A stretch of 64,000 nucleotides of DNA. It comes from Deinococcus radiotolerans (lineage in GTDB: Bacteria; Deinococcota; Deinococci; Deinococcales; Deinococcaceae). The stretch covers positions 1-64,000 of the forward strand of contig NZ_BMPE01000010.1 of the NCBI RefSeq assembly GCF_014647435.1, given 5' to 3'. Made by a program: the position numbers and the translations under genes. Positions 52,569-64,000 of the stretch are shown here, piece by piece; the stretch's first letter is position 1, and each line of letters opens with the position of its first letter. The notes beneath the pieces were generated by a model, which was not told the origin of the DNA, did no database searches, and saw only the letters and a program-made list of their open reading frames with translations.

Positions 52569-53584
52569 TCCAAGTCTCCCCGGAACTGCCCGATGACGCG
52601 GGGGTCGTTGGCGTAGAAGTAGCGGATGTCGGGGATCTTGTACTTGAGCATGGCGATGCGTTCCGGGCCGAGGCCGAACGCGAAGCCGGTCTTGCCCTCG
52701 TACACGCGGGGTTTGCCCTGCGCTTCGCGGAGGTCGTCGACGGCTTTGAAGACGTTGGGGTGGACCATGCCGCACCCGCCGAGTTCGAGCCATTTGCTCT
52801 CGCCGCGGGGGTTGTCCCAGTACACGGCGAAGTCCGCGCCGGGCTCCACGAAGGGGTAGTAGCTGGGCTGGAAGCGGACCTTGGCGCCGGGGCCGTAGAG
52901 GCCGCGGGCCATTTCGGCGATGGTGCCTTTCAGGTCGGCCATGCTGATGTGGTCGCCGACGACGAGGCCTTCGAGCTGGTGGAACATACTTTCGTGGGTG
53001 GCGTCAGTGGCTTCGTAGCGGTAGACCTTGCCGCGCACGACGATCTTGAGGTCGGGTTCGTGGTCGACCATGTAGCGGATCTGCATGGGGCTGGTGTGGG
53101 TGCGCAGCAGGCGGCCGTCCTCAAGCCAGAAGGTGTCCTGGAGGTCGCGGGCGGGGTGGTACCAGGGGACGTTCAGGGCTTCGAAGTTGTGGTGTTCGTC
53201 CTCGACTTCGGGGCCCTCGACGACGGTGTACCCGAGGCGTTCGTAGATGCCGGTGAGGTCGTCGTAGACGCGGTTGATGGGGTGCAGGCCGCCCGCCGGG
53301 AGCGGGAGGCCGGGGAGGGTGACGTCGATGGCCTCGCTTTGCAGCTGGGCGTCGAGGGCTTCGCGTTTCAGGGTGGCTTCGCGGGTGTCGAGGGCGTCCT
53401 GGATGGCCTGACGGACGGCGTTGATCTCGGCGCCGCGCGACTTCCGTTCCTCGGGGGGAAGTTTGCCCAGCGTGCCGAGTTCGCGGGTGACGAGGCCGCT
53501 CTTGCCGACGTACTTGGTTTTGACGGTCTGGAGCGCTTCAAGGGTGGTGGCCGCCTGGATTTCGGGGATGGCTTCGTGCTGCAT
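52565..53584 (-). CDS. pheS: Phenylalanyl-tRNA synthetase alpha subunit
   Basis: A 339-residue class II catalytic subunit. THTSPMQIRYM (motif 1 region), YRYEATDATHESMFHQLEGLVV (motif 2), GCGMVHPNVF and TGFAFGLGPERIAMLKY (motif 3) are all present, and the N-terminal arm (about 10-95) binds tRNA. ATG 53584 has AGGAGG 10 nt upstream, so the gene is leadered. A strong terminator-like hairpin lies in its leader, suggesting transcription attenuation (see the leader entries). Longer in-frame extensions upstream run through the leader and are rejected. Confidence 0.97.
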   Translation of the reverse strand: MQHEAIPEIQAATTLEALQTVKTKYVGKSGLVTRELGTLGKLPPEERKSRGAEINAVRQAIQDALDTREATLKREALDAQLQSEAIDVTLPGLPLPAGGLHPINRVYDDLTGIYERLGYTVVEGPEVEDEHHNFEALNVPWYHPARDLQDTFWLEDGRLLRTHTSPMQIRYMVDHEPDLKIVVRGKVYRYEATDATHESMFHQLEGLVVGDHISMADLKGTIAEMARGLYGPGAKVRFQPSYYPFVEPGADFAVYWDNPRGESKWLELGGCGMVHPNVFKAVDDLREAQGKPRVYEGKTGFAFGLGPERIAMLKYKIPDIRYFYANDPRVIGQFRGDLE

Positions 53585-53612
53585 GGCTGTGGTTCCTCCT
53601 GTGGGGGGAATG

Positions 53613-53643
53613 AAAAAGCCCCGCCTCGCGGGTGCGGGCGGGG
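53613..53643 (-). terminator. Attenuator hairpin in the pheS leader
   Basis: On the minus strand CCCCGCC (53643-53637) pairs with GGCGGGG (53625-53619), extended inwards by CGC/GCG, loop ACCC, and is followed by CTTTTTC. A Rho-independent terminator 30-60 nt before a start codon is expected for attenuation and not for ending a gene, since no gene lies upstream on this strand. Confidence 0.75.
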
Positions 53644-53681
53644 TGACGCGCTGCGACCTGTTCAGGCGAGCGTGACCCCGG
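53640..53681 (-). promoter_or_regulatory. Antiterminator segments of the pheS leader
   Basis: CGGGGTCACGC (53680-53670) can pair with GCGTCACCCCG (53649-53639): ten base pairs around a single C-C mismatch. The 3' partner is the same strand that forms the left side of the terminator stem, so the two structures are mutually exclusive. The 5' segment can also pair with CCCCGG at 53715-53710. Confidence 0.6.
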
Positions 53682-53721
53682 TGCGGGTAAACGGCGAAGG
53701 TGTACCGGTCCGGGGCGTCAT
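53662..53721 (-). CDS. Candidate pheS leader peptide (19 aa)
   Basis: A 19-codon open frame, MTPRTGTPSPFTRTGVTLA, begins 7 nt after a TACCCT hexamer, matching the leaderless-start layout used elsewhere here. It contains one phenylalanine, encoded by TTT, a rare codon in this GC-rich genome, placed at codon 11 between two RNA segments that can pair with each other. Its stop codon falls between antiterminator strands. This matches the design of E. coli-type leader peptides, although only one Phe codon is present and expression is unproven. Confidence 0.55.
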   Translation of the reverse strand: MTPRTGTPSPFTRTGVTLA

Positions 53722-53728
53722 GGGGTTC

Positions 53729-53734
53729 AGGGTA
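53729..53734 (-). promoter_or_regulatory. -10 element of the pheS leader
   Basis: TACCCT on the minus strand, 7 nt before the leader-peptide ATG. No good -35 element is visible 17 nt upstream. Confidence 0.5.
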
Positions 53735-53791
53735 GCAGGTCCGGGCTGCGGCGGGGCGGAGCCGGGTTGGGTTGAAGGTGACCGGGCGGTG

Positions 53792-53822
53792 TTGACAGGG
53801 CCTTGACACGGGGGGGCAGAAT
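53792..53822 (+). promoter_or_regulatory. Candidate promoter of the lamin-tail lipoprotein gene
   Basis: TTGACA (53792-53797) and a second TTGACA at 53804-53809 lie before CAGAAT (53817-53822). The first is 19 nt from the -10-like hexamer, slightly long; the duplication is unexplained. Nine nt separate the hexamer from the ATG. Confidence 0.5.
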
Positions 53823-53831
53823 GGGACTCCG

Positions 53832-55172
53832 ATGTTCAATTCAACCTTCCGGCGCGGCTTCGTGCTGCTGGCCTCCGTTTCCCTTGCGTTGTCTTCCTGT
53901 GGTCGCACTCCTGCCGCTTCGGGTCCTCCCCTGTCTGCCCTGGCGGCGGCGGGCGAGCCGGTCATCAATGAGCTGTACTACGACTCGCCGAGTACGGACG
54001 TGGGGACGTTCATCGAGCTGAAGGGTCCGGCGGGCGCGAGCCTGAGTGGGTACACGCTGGCGGCGTTCGATACGGCCGGCACGCAGTACCGCACGATCAC
54101 CCTGTCCGGGACGATCCCGGCGAGCGGGTACTTCGTGGTGGCGCAGGACACGACCGTGGCCAGCCGGACGCTGGTGAACGCGGGCGCGGACCTGAACAAC
54201 GGGTCGGGCAGCCTGCGCCTCCAGAAGAGCAGCACGATCATTGACGCGGTGGCGTATGGCACGCCCAGCAGCAACAAGGGCGAGGGCACGCCAGCGGCGA
54301 CGACCGGGGCGGGCAGCGCCCTAGCGCGTGTGCCGGACGGGTCGGACACGAACGCGAACAGCGTGGATTTCAAGGTGCAGGTCAGCACGCCCGGCGCGGC
54401 GAACGGGGGCGGGACCGGCGGCGGGGGCGGCACGACCGGGAAGAAGGTCCTGTTCGACCTGACGAAGGCTGAGGACGCCGGGAACGCCGACTGGCGCATT
54501 GATGGGGCGTACAGCGACTACGCGAATGCCCTGCGCGCCCTGGGGTACACGGTGAGCAGCGTGACCGGCACGAGCATCACCTCGACCAGCCTGTCGGGCG
54601 CGTCGGTGCTGGTCATTCCCGAGCCGCAGAACCCGTTCAGTGATGCGGAGCGCGCCGCGATCCAGTCGTTCGTGCAGAACGGCGGCGGGCTGTTCATGAT
54701 CACCGATCACCGCGTCAGTGACCGGAACAACAGCGGCTGGGACAGCCCGGAGGTGTTCGACGGCTGGGACGGCAGCACGCCCAGCAGCGTCAGCAGCGCG
54801 TATCAGGCGAGCCTGAACAGTGACGTGCTCTTCGGGCTGAACGCGTCGTTCAACTCCAGCTTCAGCGATCCGGTCCTCACGGCGACGCCCCTGACCACGC
54901 ACCCGATCCTCAGCGGCGTGAGCAGTGCCGGGGTGTACGTGGGCACCAGCGTGGACGTCCTGTCGGGGACGGCGCTGATGGGCACGGGCGGCAAGACGTA
55001 CCTCGCGGTGAACAGCGTGGGGACGGGCCGCGTGGCGATGTGGGGTGACAGCAGCACCTTCGAGGACAACACGCTGTCGGACGGCAGCACGGGCACGTAC
55101 AACAACTGGCCGAACCTCAGCAACGCGGCGATGGGCAAGAACATCGTGCGCTGGCTGGCCCGGGACCTCTGA
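53832..55172 (+). CDS. Lipoprotein with lamin-tail domain and glutamine-amidotransferase-like fold
   Basis: A 446-residue exported lipoprotein. The lipobox SLALSSC puts the lipidated cysteine at 23. A lamin-tail domain follows (about 40-175: PVINELYYDSPSTDVGTFIELKGPAGASLSGYTLAAFD). After a Gly-rich linker (194-206) comes a flavodoxin-like/amidotransferase-like domain (VLFDLTKAEDAG, LVIPEPQNPFSDAERAAIQSFVQNGGGLFMITDHR, AVNSVGTGRVAMWGDSSTFED). The two halves suggest surface nucleic-acid or carbohydrate binding joined to an uncharacterised fold; no activity can be assigned. Confidence 0.78.
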   Translation: MFNSTFRRGFVLLASVSLALSSCGRTPAASGPPLSALAAAGEPVINELYYDSPSTDVGTFIELKGPAGASLSGYTLAAFDTAGTQYRTITLSGTIPASGYFVVAQDTTVASRTLVNAGADLNNGSGSLRLQKSSTIIDAVAYGTPSSNKGEGTPAATTGAGSALARVPDGSDTNANSVDFKVQVSTPGAANGGGTGGGGGTTGKKVLFDLTKAEDAGNADWRIDGAYSDYANALRALGYTVSSVTGTSITSTSLSGASVLVIPEPQNPFSDAERAAIQSFVQNGGGLFMITDHRVSDRNNSGWDSPEVFDGWDGSTPSSVSSAYQASLNSDVLFGLNASFNSSFSDPVLTATPLTTHPILSGVSSAGVYVGTSVDVLSGTALMGTGGKTYLAVNSVGTGRVAMWGDSSTFEDNTLSDGSTGTYNNWPNLSNAAMGKNIVRWLARDL

Positions 55173-55228
55173 GAAGCCGGGCCTGATGGGTCCGGTCCGC
55201 TAAACCTTCACTGAGTCTTCATGTTCCT

Positions 55229-55265
55229 GACCGGGGGCGCCTCTCTGGGCCGCCGGTCCTGTTTT
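55229..55265 (+). terminator. Rho-independent terminator after the lamin-tail lipoprotein gene
   Basis: GACCGG/CCGGTC stem with an inner GGC pairing (55229-55258), followed by CTGTTTT. Confidence 0.75.
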
Positions 55266-55312
55266 ACGTGTCCAGGTGCGTGAAACGATGACCGTCATGA
55301 TCTGGAGACCGC

Positions 55313-56782
55313 ATGGGTGAAGTGCACGCCGAAGTGTTCCTGCTGGTGGTGGGGGTCCTGCTGCTGATGAGTCTGCTCATGAGCCGCATCGGGGGCCGGC
55401 TGGGCATTCCGGGCCTGCTGCTGTTCCTGGGCGTGGGCATGGTCGCGGGGTCCGACGGGCTGGGCATCCAGTTTCAGGACTACCACCTGGCGCAGGCGAT
55501 CGGGACGGTGGCGCTGTGCTTCATCCTGTTTCAGGGCGGCCTGGATACGAACTGGGCGCACACGCGGCCCGTGGTGCGCCGGGGCCTGAGCCTGGCGACG
55601 GTCGGGGTGCTGGGCACCGCCGGGATCATGGCAGCGTTCGTGCACTACGCCTTCGGACTGCCGTGGCTGACGGCGTGGCTGCTGGGCGCCATTGTCAGCA
55701 GCACGGACGCCAGCGCGGTGTTCAGCGTCCTCAAGGAGCGGCAGCTGGGCCTCAAGGGTGAGGTGGCCCCGCTGCTGGAGTTCGAGTCCGGCGGGAACGA
55801 CCCGATGGCGGTCTTCCTGACGGTCGGCATCCTGGATCTGATGGCGCACCCGGAACTGGGCGTGCTGGGCATCGTGCCACTCTTCCTGAAGCAGATGCTG
55901 CTGGGCGCCGTGTTCGGCGTGGTGCTGGGGCGCGCGGCCCTGTGGGTCCTGAACCGCCTGCAACTCCAGTTCGAGGGCCTGTACTCGGTGCTGTCCCTGG
56001 CGCTGGCCCTGACGATCTTCGCGGGCACGGCGGTCGCGGGTGGCAGCGGCTTCCTGGCGATCTACATCGCGGGCGTGATCCTGGGCAACGCGGACTTCAT
56101 CCACAAGCGGTCCCTGATCGGCTTCCACGACGGGCTGTCGTGGCTGATGCAGGTCGCGATGTTCCTCACGCTGGGCCTGCTGGTCAACCCGCACGACCTG
56201 CTGCCCACGGCGGGCCTGGCCATCGCGTGCGCGCTGGTGCTGGTGTTCCTGGCGCGGCCCGTCAGCGTGTACCTGGCGCTGGCCCGCGCGAAGATGCCGC
56301 TGAACGAGAAGACCATGGTGGCGTGGGTGGGGCTGCGCGGCGCGGTCCCGATCGTCCTGGCGACCTTCCCGCTGCTGGCGGGCGTGCCGCAGGCGCAGAC
56401 GCTCTTCAACATCGTGTTCTTCATCGTGCTGGTCAGCGTGCTCCTCCAGGGCACCACCCTGACGCTCGTGGCGCGCTTCCTGCACGTCCGCGAGGCACTG
56501 CCGGTGAACGCGGCGTCCCCGATCACGTACACGCCCACCGGCCACGACCGCAACAACATGGTCGAGGTGGAGGTCACGCCCGGCAGCGAGGCGGACGGGC
56601 AGCGCATCGTCGACCTGGGACTCCCCCCCGAGGCGCTGGTGATCCTGGTCAACCGCGCCGGGGAGTACCTGATTCCGCGCGGCGCGACCGACCTGCGCGG
56701 CGGGGATCAGGTGCTCGTTCTGGCCGGACCGGAGGAACTGCGTGAGGTGCGGCGCATGCTGGGCCGCAGCGCCCTCACCTGA
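55313..56782 (+). CDS. Cation/proton antiporter (CPA1 family) with TrkA-C domain
   Basis: A 489-residue membrane antiporter with about 12 hydrophobic helices up to residue 385. LFLGVGMVAGSDGLGIQFQDY and QGGLDTNWAHTRPVVRRGLSLATVGVLGT open the transporter; VSSTDASAVFSVLKERQLGLKGEVAPLLEFESGGNDPMAVFLT is the conserved ion-binding region of the NhaP2/CvrA group. A cytosolic TrkA-C (RCK-C) domain ends the protein (about 400-485). This type usually exchanges K+ or Na+ for protons. The ATG is preceded by TGGAG, a ribosome-binding site. Confidence 0.9.
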   Translation: MGEVHAEVFLLVVGVLLLMSLLMSRIGGRLGIPGLLLFLGVGMVAGSDGLGIQFQDYHLAQAIGTVALCFILFQGGLDTNWAHTRPVVRRGLSLATVGVLGTAGIMAAFVHYAFGLPWLTAWLLGAIVSSTDASAVFSVLKERQLGLKGEVAPLLEFESGGNDPMAVFLTVGILDLMAHPELGVLGIVPLFLKQMLLGAVFGVVLGRAALWVLNRLQLQFEGLYSVLSLALALTIFAGTAVAGGSGFLAIYIAGVILGNADFIHKRSLIGFHDGLSWLMQVAMFLTLGLLVNPHDLLPTAGLAIACALVLVFLARPVSVYLALARAKMPLNEKTMVAWVGLRGAVPIVLATFPLLAGVPQAQTLFNIVFFIVLVSVLLQGTTLTLVARFLHVREALPVNAASPITYTPTGHDRNNMVEVEVTPGSEADGQRIVDLGLPPEALVILVNRAGEYLIPRGATDLRGGDQVLVLAGPEELREVRRMLGRSALT

Positions 56783-56824
56783 GCGGCCAGCGCACCTGAC
56801 CTGCGCCTCGTCTGACCTGCAAAG

Positions 56825-56856
56825 ACACCCCCCCGACCCGCGTGGTGGGGGGGTGT
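56825..56856. terminator. Hairpin adjoining the glyA promoter
   Basis: ACACCCCCCC (56825-56834) pairs perfectly with GGGGGGGTGT (56847-56856), 10 bp. It lies 42 nt after the antiporter stop and ends one base before the glyA -10 TACCGT (56857-56862), so terminator and promoter abut. Confidence 0.65.
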
Positions 56857-56868
56857 TACCGTGACGTC

Positions 56869-58098
<1,230 letters not shown>

Positions 58099-58114
58099 TT
58101 CAGACTCAGCCTGA

Positions 58115-58153
58115 ACCGGCGCGCCCTCTGACCGGGGGCGCGCCGGTCTGTTC
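58115..58153 (+). terminator. Rho-independent terminator after glyA
   Basis: A perfect 12-bp stem, ACCGGCGCGCCC (58115-58126) with 58136-58147, followed by CTGTTC. Confidence 0.8.
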
Positions 58154-58459
58154 ACAGCCGGGGATCAACGCACGGTTCAGAAGGTCATGGTCCGAAAGCC
58201 CCTGCCCTGAGGTGCGGCTGCGGTTCACACACCGTGGCAGGTAAGCAGGCGGGAGCCAGACCTACCCGGCCTGGCGCATGAGTCCAGATGAGCCAGGGCA
58301 GCGTCAGTCGGCGACCGGGCAACCCCCCTCCAGCTGGAGGCCGCGGCACTGCTGCCTGTCAGACCGGTTGTGCGGGGGCGGCGGAGTCCTTCCAGCCGGG
58401 CCTTTTCACAAGGGGACCCTCACCCGACTTTGTGAATTTCTCCACTCCTGGGTGCCATA
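58154..58459. other. Gene-free stretch upstream of the HD-GYP gene
   Basis: I see no gene. It contains a perfect 14-bp palindrome CCTCCAGCTGGAGG (58327-58340) and an inverted repeat TTCACAA (58405-58411) / TTGTGAA (58430-58436), the latter overlapping a possible -35 (TTGTGA). These could be regulatory sites. Confidence 0.45.
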
Positions 58460-59587
58460 GTGCGGTCACGCATGGACCAGGCCCTGCTCCCCGACATCCT
58501 CACGCAGCACCTGACGCAGGTCGGCCTGACCGCCAGCAGTCTCAGCACGGCCCTGCGCCCGGTCGTAAAGACCCTGACCGCCCGGACCGACGCGGGCGGC
58601 GCCGCGTACTACCAGCTTGAAGAGGCGGCGCCAGGTGGATACGGTGCTCGCGTCACGGACGGCGCCGCCCCGGGCGTCCTGCCCGACGCGGTCCTGCGGG
58701 ACCTGCGCCGCACAGACGACCTGCTCAGCGTGCCCGGCAGCACCCGGCACCCGGACCTGCTGATCGCACCGATCCGCGAACGGGACGACGCGCTGCTGGG
58801 CGCCCTGCTGCTGGCCCGCGACACCTACAGCGACTGGACGGCCAGTGAACGCACGCTGCTGCACACCCTGGCCGGACTGGTCGCCCTGGTCGCCGCGCGC
58901 CTGCACGCCGAGGCGCGCGAACGGAACGCGCATGAGCAGGCGCTGCGCACCCTGGGCTTGGCCCTGGAAGCCCGGGACCTTGAAACCTTCGGTCATACCG
59001 ACCGGGTCACGCAGCTGGCCACGCAGGTGGGACGGGCCATGCGCCTGCCGCCCGACACGCTGGACGCCCTGCGCTGGGGCGCGTACCTGCATGACATTGG
59101 CAAACTGACCCTCCCGGACGACCTGCTGCATCATCCGGGCCCGCTGACACCCGCCATGTGTGAACGCATGCGGGAGCATGTCGGCGAGGGCCTGCGCATC
59201 GCCCAGCAGCTGCCGTTTCTGCCCCGCGAGGCGCTGGACGTGATCGCCGCGCACCATGAACGCTGGGACGGCACCGGGTACCCCTGCGGCCGCAGCGGCG
59301 CCGCCATTCCCCTACCCGCGCGGATCTTCGCGGCGTGCGACGTGTTCGACGCCCTGATCAGTCCCCGCGTGTACAAGCCCGCCTGGACAGCCGGGGACGC
59401 CCTTCAGTTCGTTCAGCAGGGCAGCGGCACGCACTTCGACCCGCAGGTGGTGCAGGCCCTCACGCAGGTGCTAGGCCAGCGCGTCATATCGTCTAATGAC
59501 AGATCAAGCAACATCCATTCCGTTCACGAACAACCCAGTGGTAACGTGGGCCATGCCGCCCGAACAGCTCCTGTCCGCCTACGCTGA
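58460..59587 (+). CDS. GAF-like + HD-GYP domain protein
   Basis: A 375-residue protein. The N-terminal part (about 20-160) is GAF-like (IAPIRERDDALLGALLLARDTYSDWTASERTLLHTLAGLVA). The HD-GYP domain (about 160-340) has GHTDRVTQLATQVG, YLHDIGKLTLPDDLL and HHERWDGTGYPCG. HD-GYP enzymes hydrolyse cyclic di-GMP; here the HD and GYP metal residues are kept. The start is GTG 58460 or ATG 58472. The last 31 codons overlap the following SnoaL-like gene, so the true end may be a feature of an unusual overlap. Confidence 0.87.
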   Translation: MRSRMDQALLPDILTQHLTQVGLTASSLSTALRPVVKTLTARTDAGGAAYYQLEEAAPGGYGARVTDGAAPGVLPDAVLRDLRRTDDLLSVPGSTRHPDLLIAPIRERDDALLGALLLARDTYSDWTASERTLLHTLAGLVALVAARLHAEARERNAHEQALRTLGLALEARDLETFGHTDRVTQLATQVGRAMRLPPDTLDALRWGAYLHDIGKLTLPDDLLHHPGPLTPAMCERMREHVGEGLRIAQQLPFLPREALDVIAAHHERWDGTGYPCGRSGAAIPLPARIFAACDVFDALISPRVYKPAWTAGDALQFVQQGSGTHFDPQVVQALTQVLGQRVISSNDRSSNIHSVHEQPSGNVGHAARTAPVRLR

Positions 59588-59972
59588 CGCCGTCTACCGC
59601 CGCGACCCTGACGCCCTCCTGTCCCTGTGCCACCCACACGTCACCGTATACGACATGTGGGAAGACTGGCTCTACGACGGCCGGGACGCGTGGCGCGGCA
59701 TGGTGGACGGCTGGCTCGCCAGCCTGGGTGACGAGCGCGTGCAGGTCACCTTCGACGACGTCCGCAGCCACGTCACGCCGGACCTGGCCCTCGTGCATGC
59801 CTTCGTCACCTACGCGGGCCTGAGTGCCAGCGGCGAACGCCTGCGCGCCATGAACAACCGCCTCACCCTGACCCTCACGCGCAGCGGCGACGGCTGGCTG
59901 ATCCTCCACGAACACAGCAGCGCCCCCGCCGACTTCGCCAGCGGCAAGGTCAACCTACACCGACCGGTGTAA
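59496..59972 (+). CDS. SnoaL/NTF2-like protein
   Basis: A 158-residue NTF2-fold protein: PEQLLSAYADAVYRRDPDALLSLCHPHVTVYDMWEDWLYDGRDAWRGMVDGWLASLG is the cone-shaped fold start, and GWLILHEHSSAPADF ends it. The function (a SnoaL-like ligand binder or isomerase) is unknown. ATG 59496 overlaps 92 nt of the HD-GYP gene; a second start at 59553 (MPPEQLL), 5 nt after TAACGT, is equally or more likely and leaves only 35 nt of overlap. Confidence 0.75.
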   Translation: MTDQATSIPFTNNPVVTWAMPPEQLLSAYADAVYRRDPDALLSLCHPHVTVYDMWEDWLYDGRDAWRGMVDGWLASLGDERVQVTFDDVRSHVTPDLALVHAFVTYAGLSASGERLRAMNNRLTLTLTRSGDGWLILHEHSSAPADFASGKVNLHRPV

Positions 59973-59978
59973 ATGCTC

Positions 59979-60017
59979 AAGGCCGCGCCTCTCCCCTGTC
60001 TGGGTCGGCGCGGCCTT
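59979..60017. terminator. Terminator between the SnoaL-like gene and gltD
   Basis: An 11-bp stem, AAGGCCGCGCC (59979-59989) with 60007-60017, followed by CTGAG. It lies between convergent genes. Confidence 0.75.
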
Positions 60018-60029
60018 CTGAGCTGGGTC

Positions 60030-61493
<1,464 letters not shown>

Positions 61494-61512
61494 GCGTGCT
61501 CCGGTGGGGGGA

Positions 61513-61540
61513 CGCGCCCGGCCCGTGTGGGCGGGGCGCG
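61513..61540. other. Hairpin in the gltB-gltD spacer
   Basis: CGCGCCC (61513-61519) pairs with GGGCGCG (61534-61540), extended by GCCC/GGGC after a G-G mismatch, loop GTGT. It has no T-run on the minus strand and sits 20 nt before the gltD start, so it could temper or protect gltD mRNA without ending transcription. Confidence 0.5.
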
Positions 61541-61548
61541 GAAGGGGG

Positions 61549-64000
<2,452 letters not shown>

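Noticed and set aside
58154..58459. Possible cyclic di-GMP or cobalamin riboswitch before the HD-GYP gene
   Set aside because: Fragments such as GTCCGAAAGCC look suggestive but the tetraloop/receptor and the conserved GEMM or B12-box core are absent.

Overview
The window is chromosomal DNA from a Deinococcus species. It is GC-rich and has Deinococcus signature genes: the DNA-damage-response single-strand-binding protein DdrB under a 17-bp radiation/desiccation response motif, an N-acylamino acid racemase and a DUF99 protein. It also has a striking habit of placing a -10-like hexamer (TANNNT or CANNNT) only 5-8 nt before the start codon, as expected for the leaderless mRNAs known in this genus. 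I saw no insertion sequence, prophage, CRISPR array or rRNA operon. One tRNA gene (Leu, anticodon CAG) is present. The content is mostly housekeeping with some accessory genes.

Layout: 0.2-2.1 kb, racemase/GNAT pair; 2.1-2.8 kb, ddrB with its damage operator; 2.8-9.0 kb, MazG-like pyrophosphatase, a secreted protein, a metallophosphoesterase, GNAT, arginase, PSP1/RicT-like protein and oligoendopeptidase F; 9.0-16.3 kb, PEGA/DUF4384 protein, DUF99, tandem GNAT, Ppx-type phosphatase, pyridoxal kinase, a TetR-DUF3995 operon and a glycine-zipper stress-like protein; 16.4-18.4 kb, CHASE3 histidine kinase and single-domain response regulator; 18.7-22.2 kb, dienoyl-CoA isomerase/reductase-like pair, phosphoesterase and leucine-rich-repeat protein; 22.2-24.7 kb, a large G8-domain (CEMIP/TMEM2-like) lipoprotein; 24.9-27.5 kb, nicotinamide phosphoribosyltransferase coupled to two macro-domain genes behind an AT-rich operator-like region; 27.6-35.7 kb, dnaX, malic enzyme, thioesterase, YihY-family protein, hisA and a glycosyltransferase; 35.7-49.2 kb, tRNA-Leu, two membrane proteins (one ChrA), DinB-like protein, serS-gatC, beta-lactamase-like protein, mscL, PDZ-radical SAM protein, flavin monooxygenase, glycosyltransferase and tandem Nudix protein; 49.3-53.7 kb, pheS - Nudix fusion - pheT behind a leader that looks like a transcription attenuator; 53.8-59.9 kb, lamin-tail-domain lipoprotein, cation/proton antiporter, glyA, HD-GYP protein and SnoaL-like protein; 60.0-64.0 kb, gltD and the 3' part of gltB (the gene continues beyond the right edge).

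Functional groupings: translation (pheS/pheT, serS/gatC, tRNA-Leu), nitrogen and one-carbon metabolism (gltBD, glyA, arginase, hisA), damage and NAD metabolism (ddrB, dnaX, NAMPT plus macro domains, several Nudix/MazG house-cleaning enzymes) and signalling (CHASE3 kinase/REC pair, HD-GYP). The observations I rate highest are the attenuator-like pheS leader with a 19-codon leader peptide, the NAMPT/macro/macro operon, and the Nudix fusion lodged inside the phe operon.
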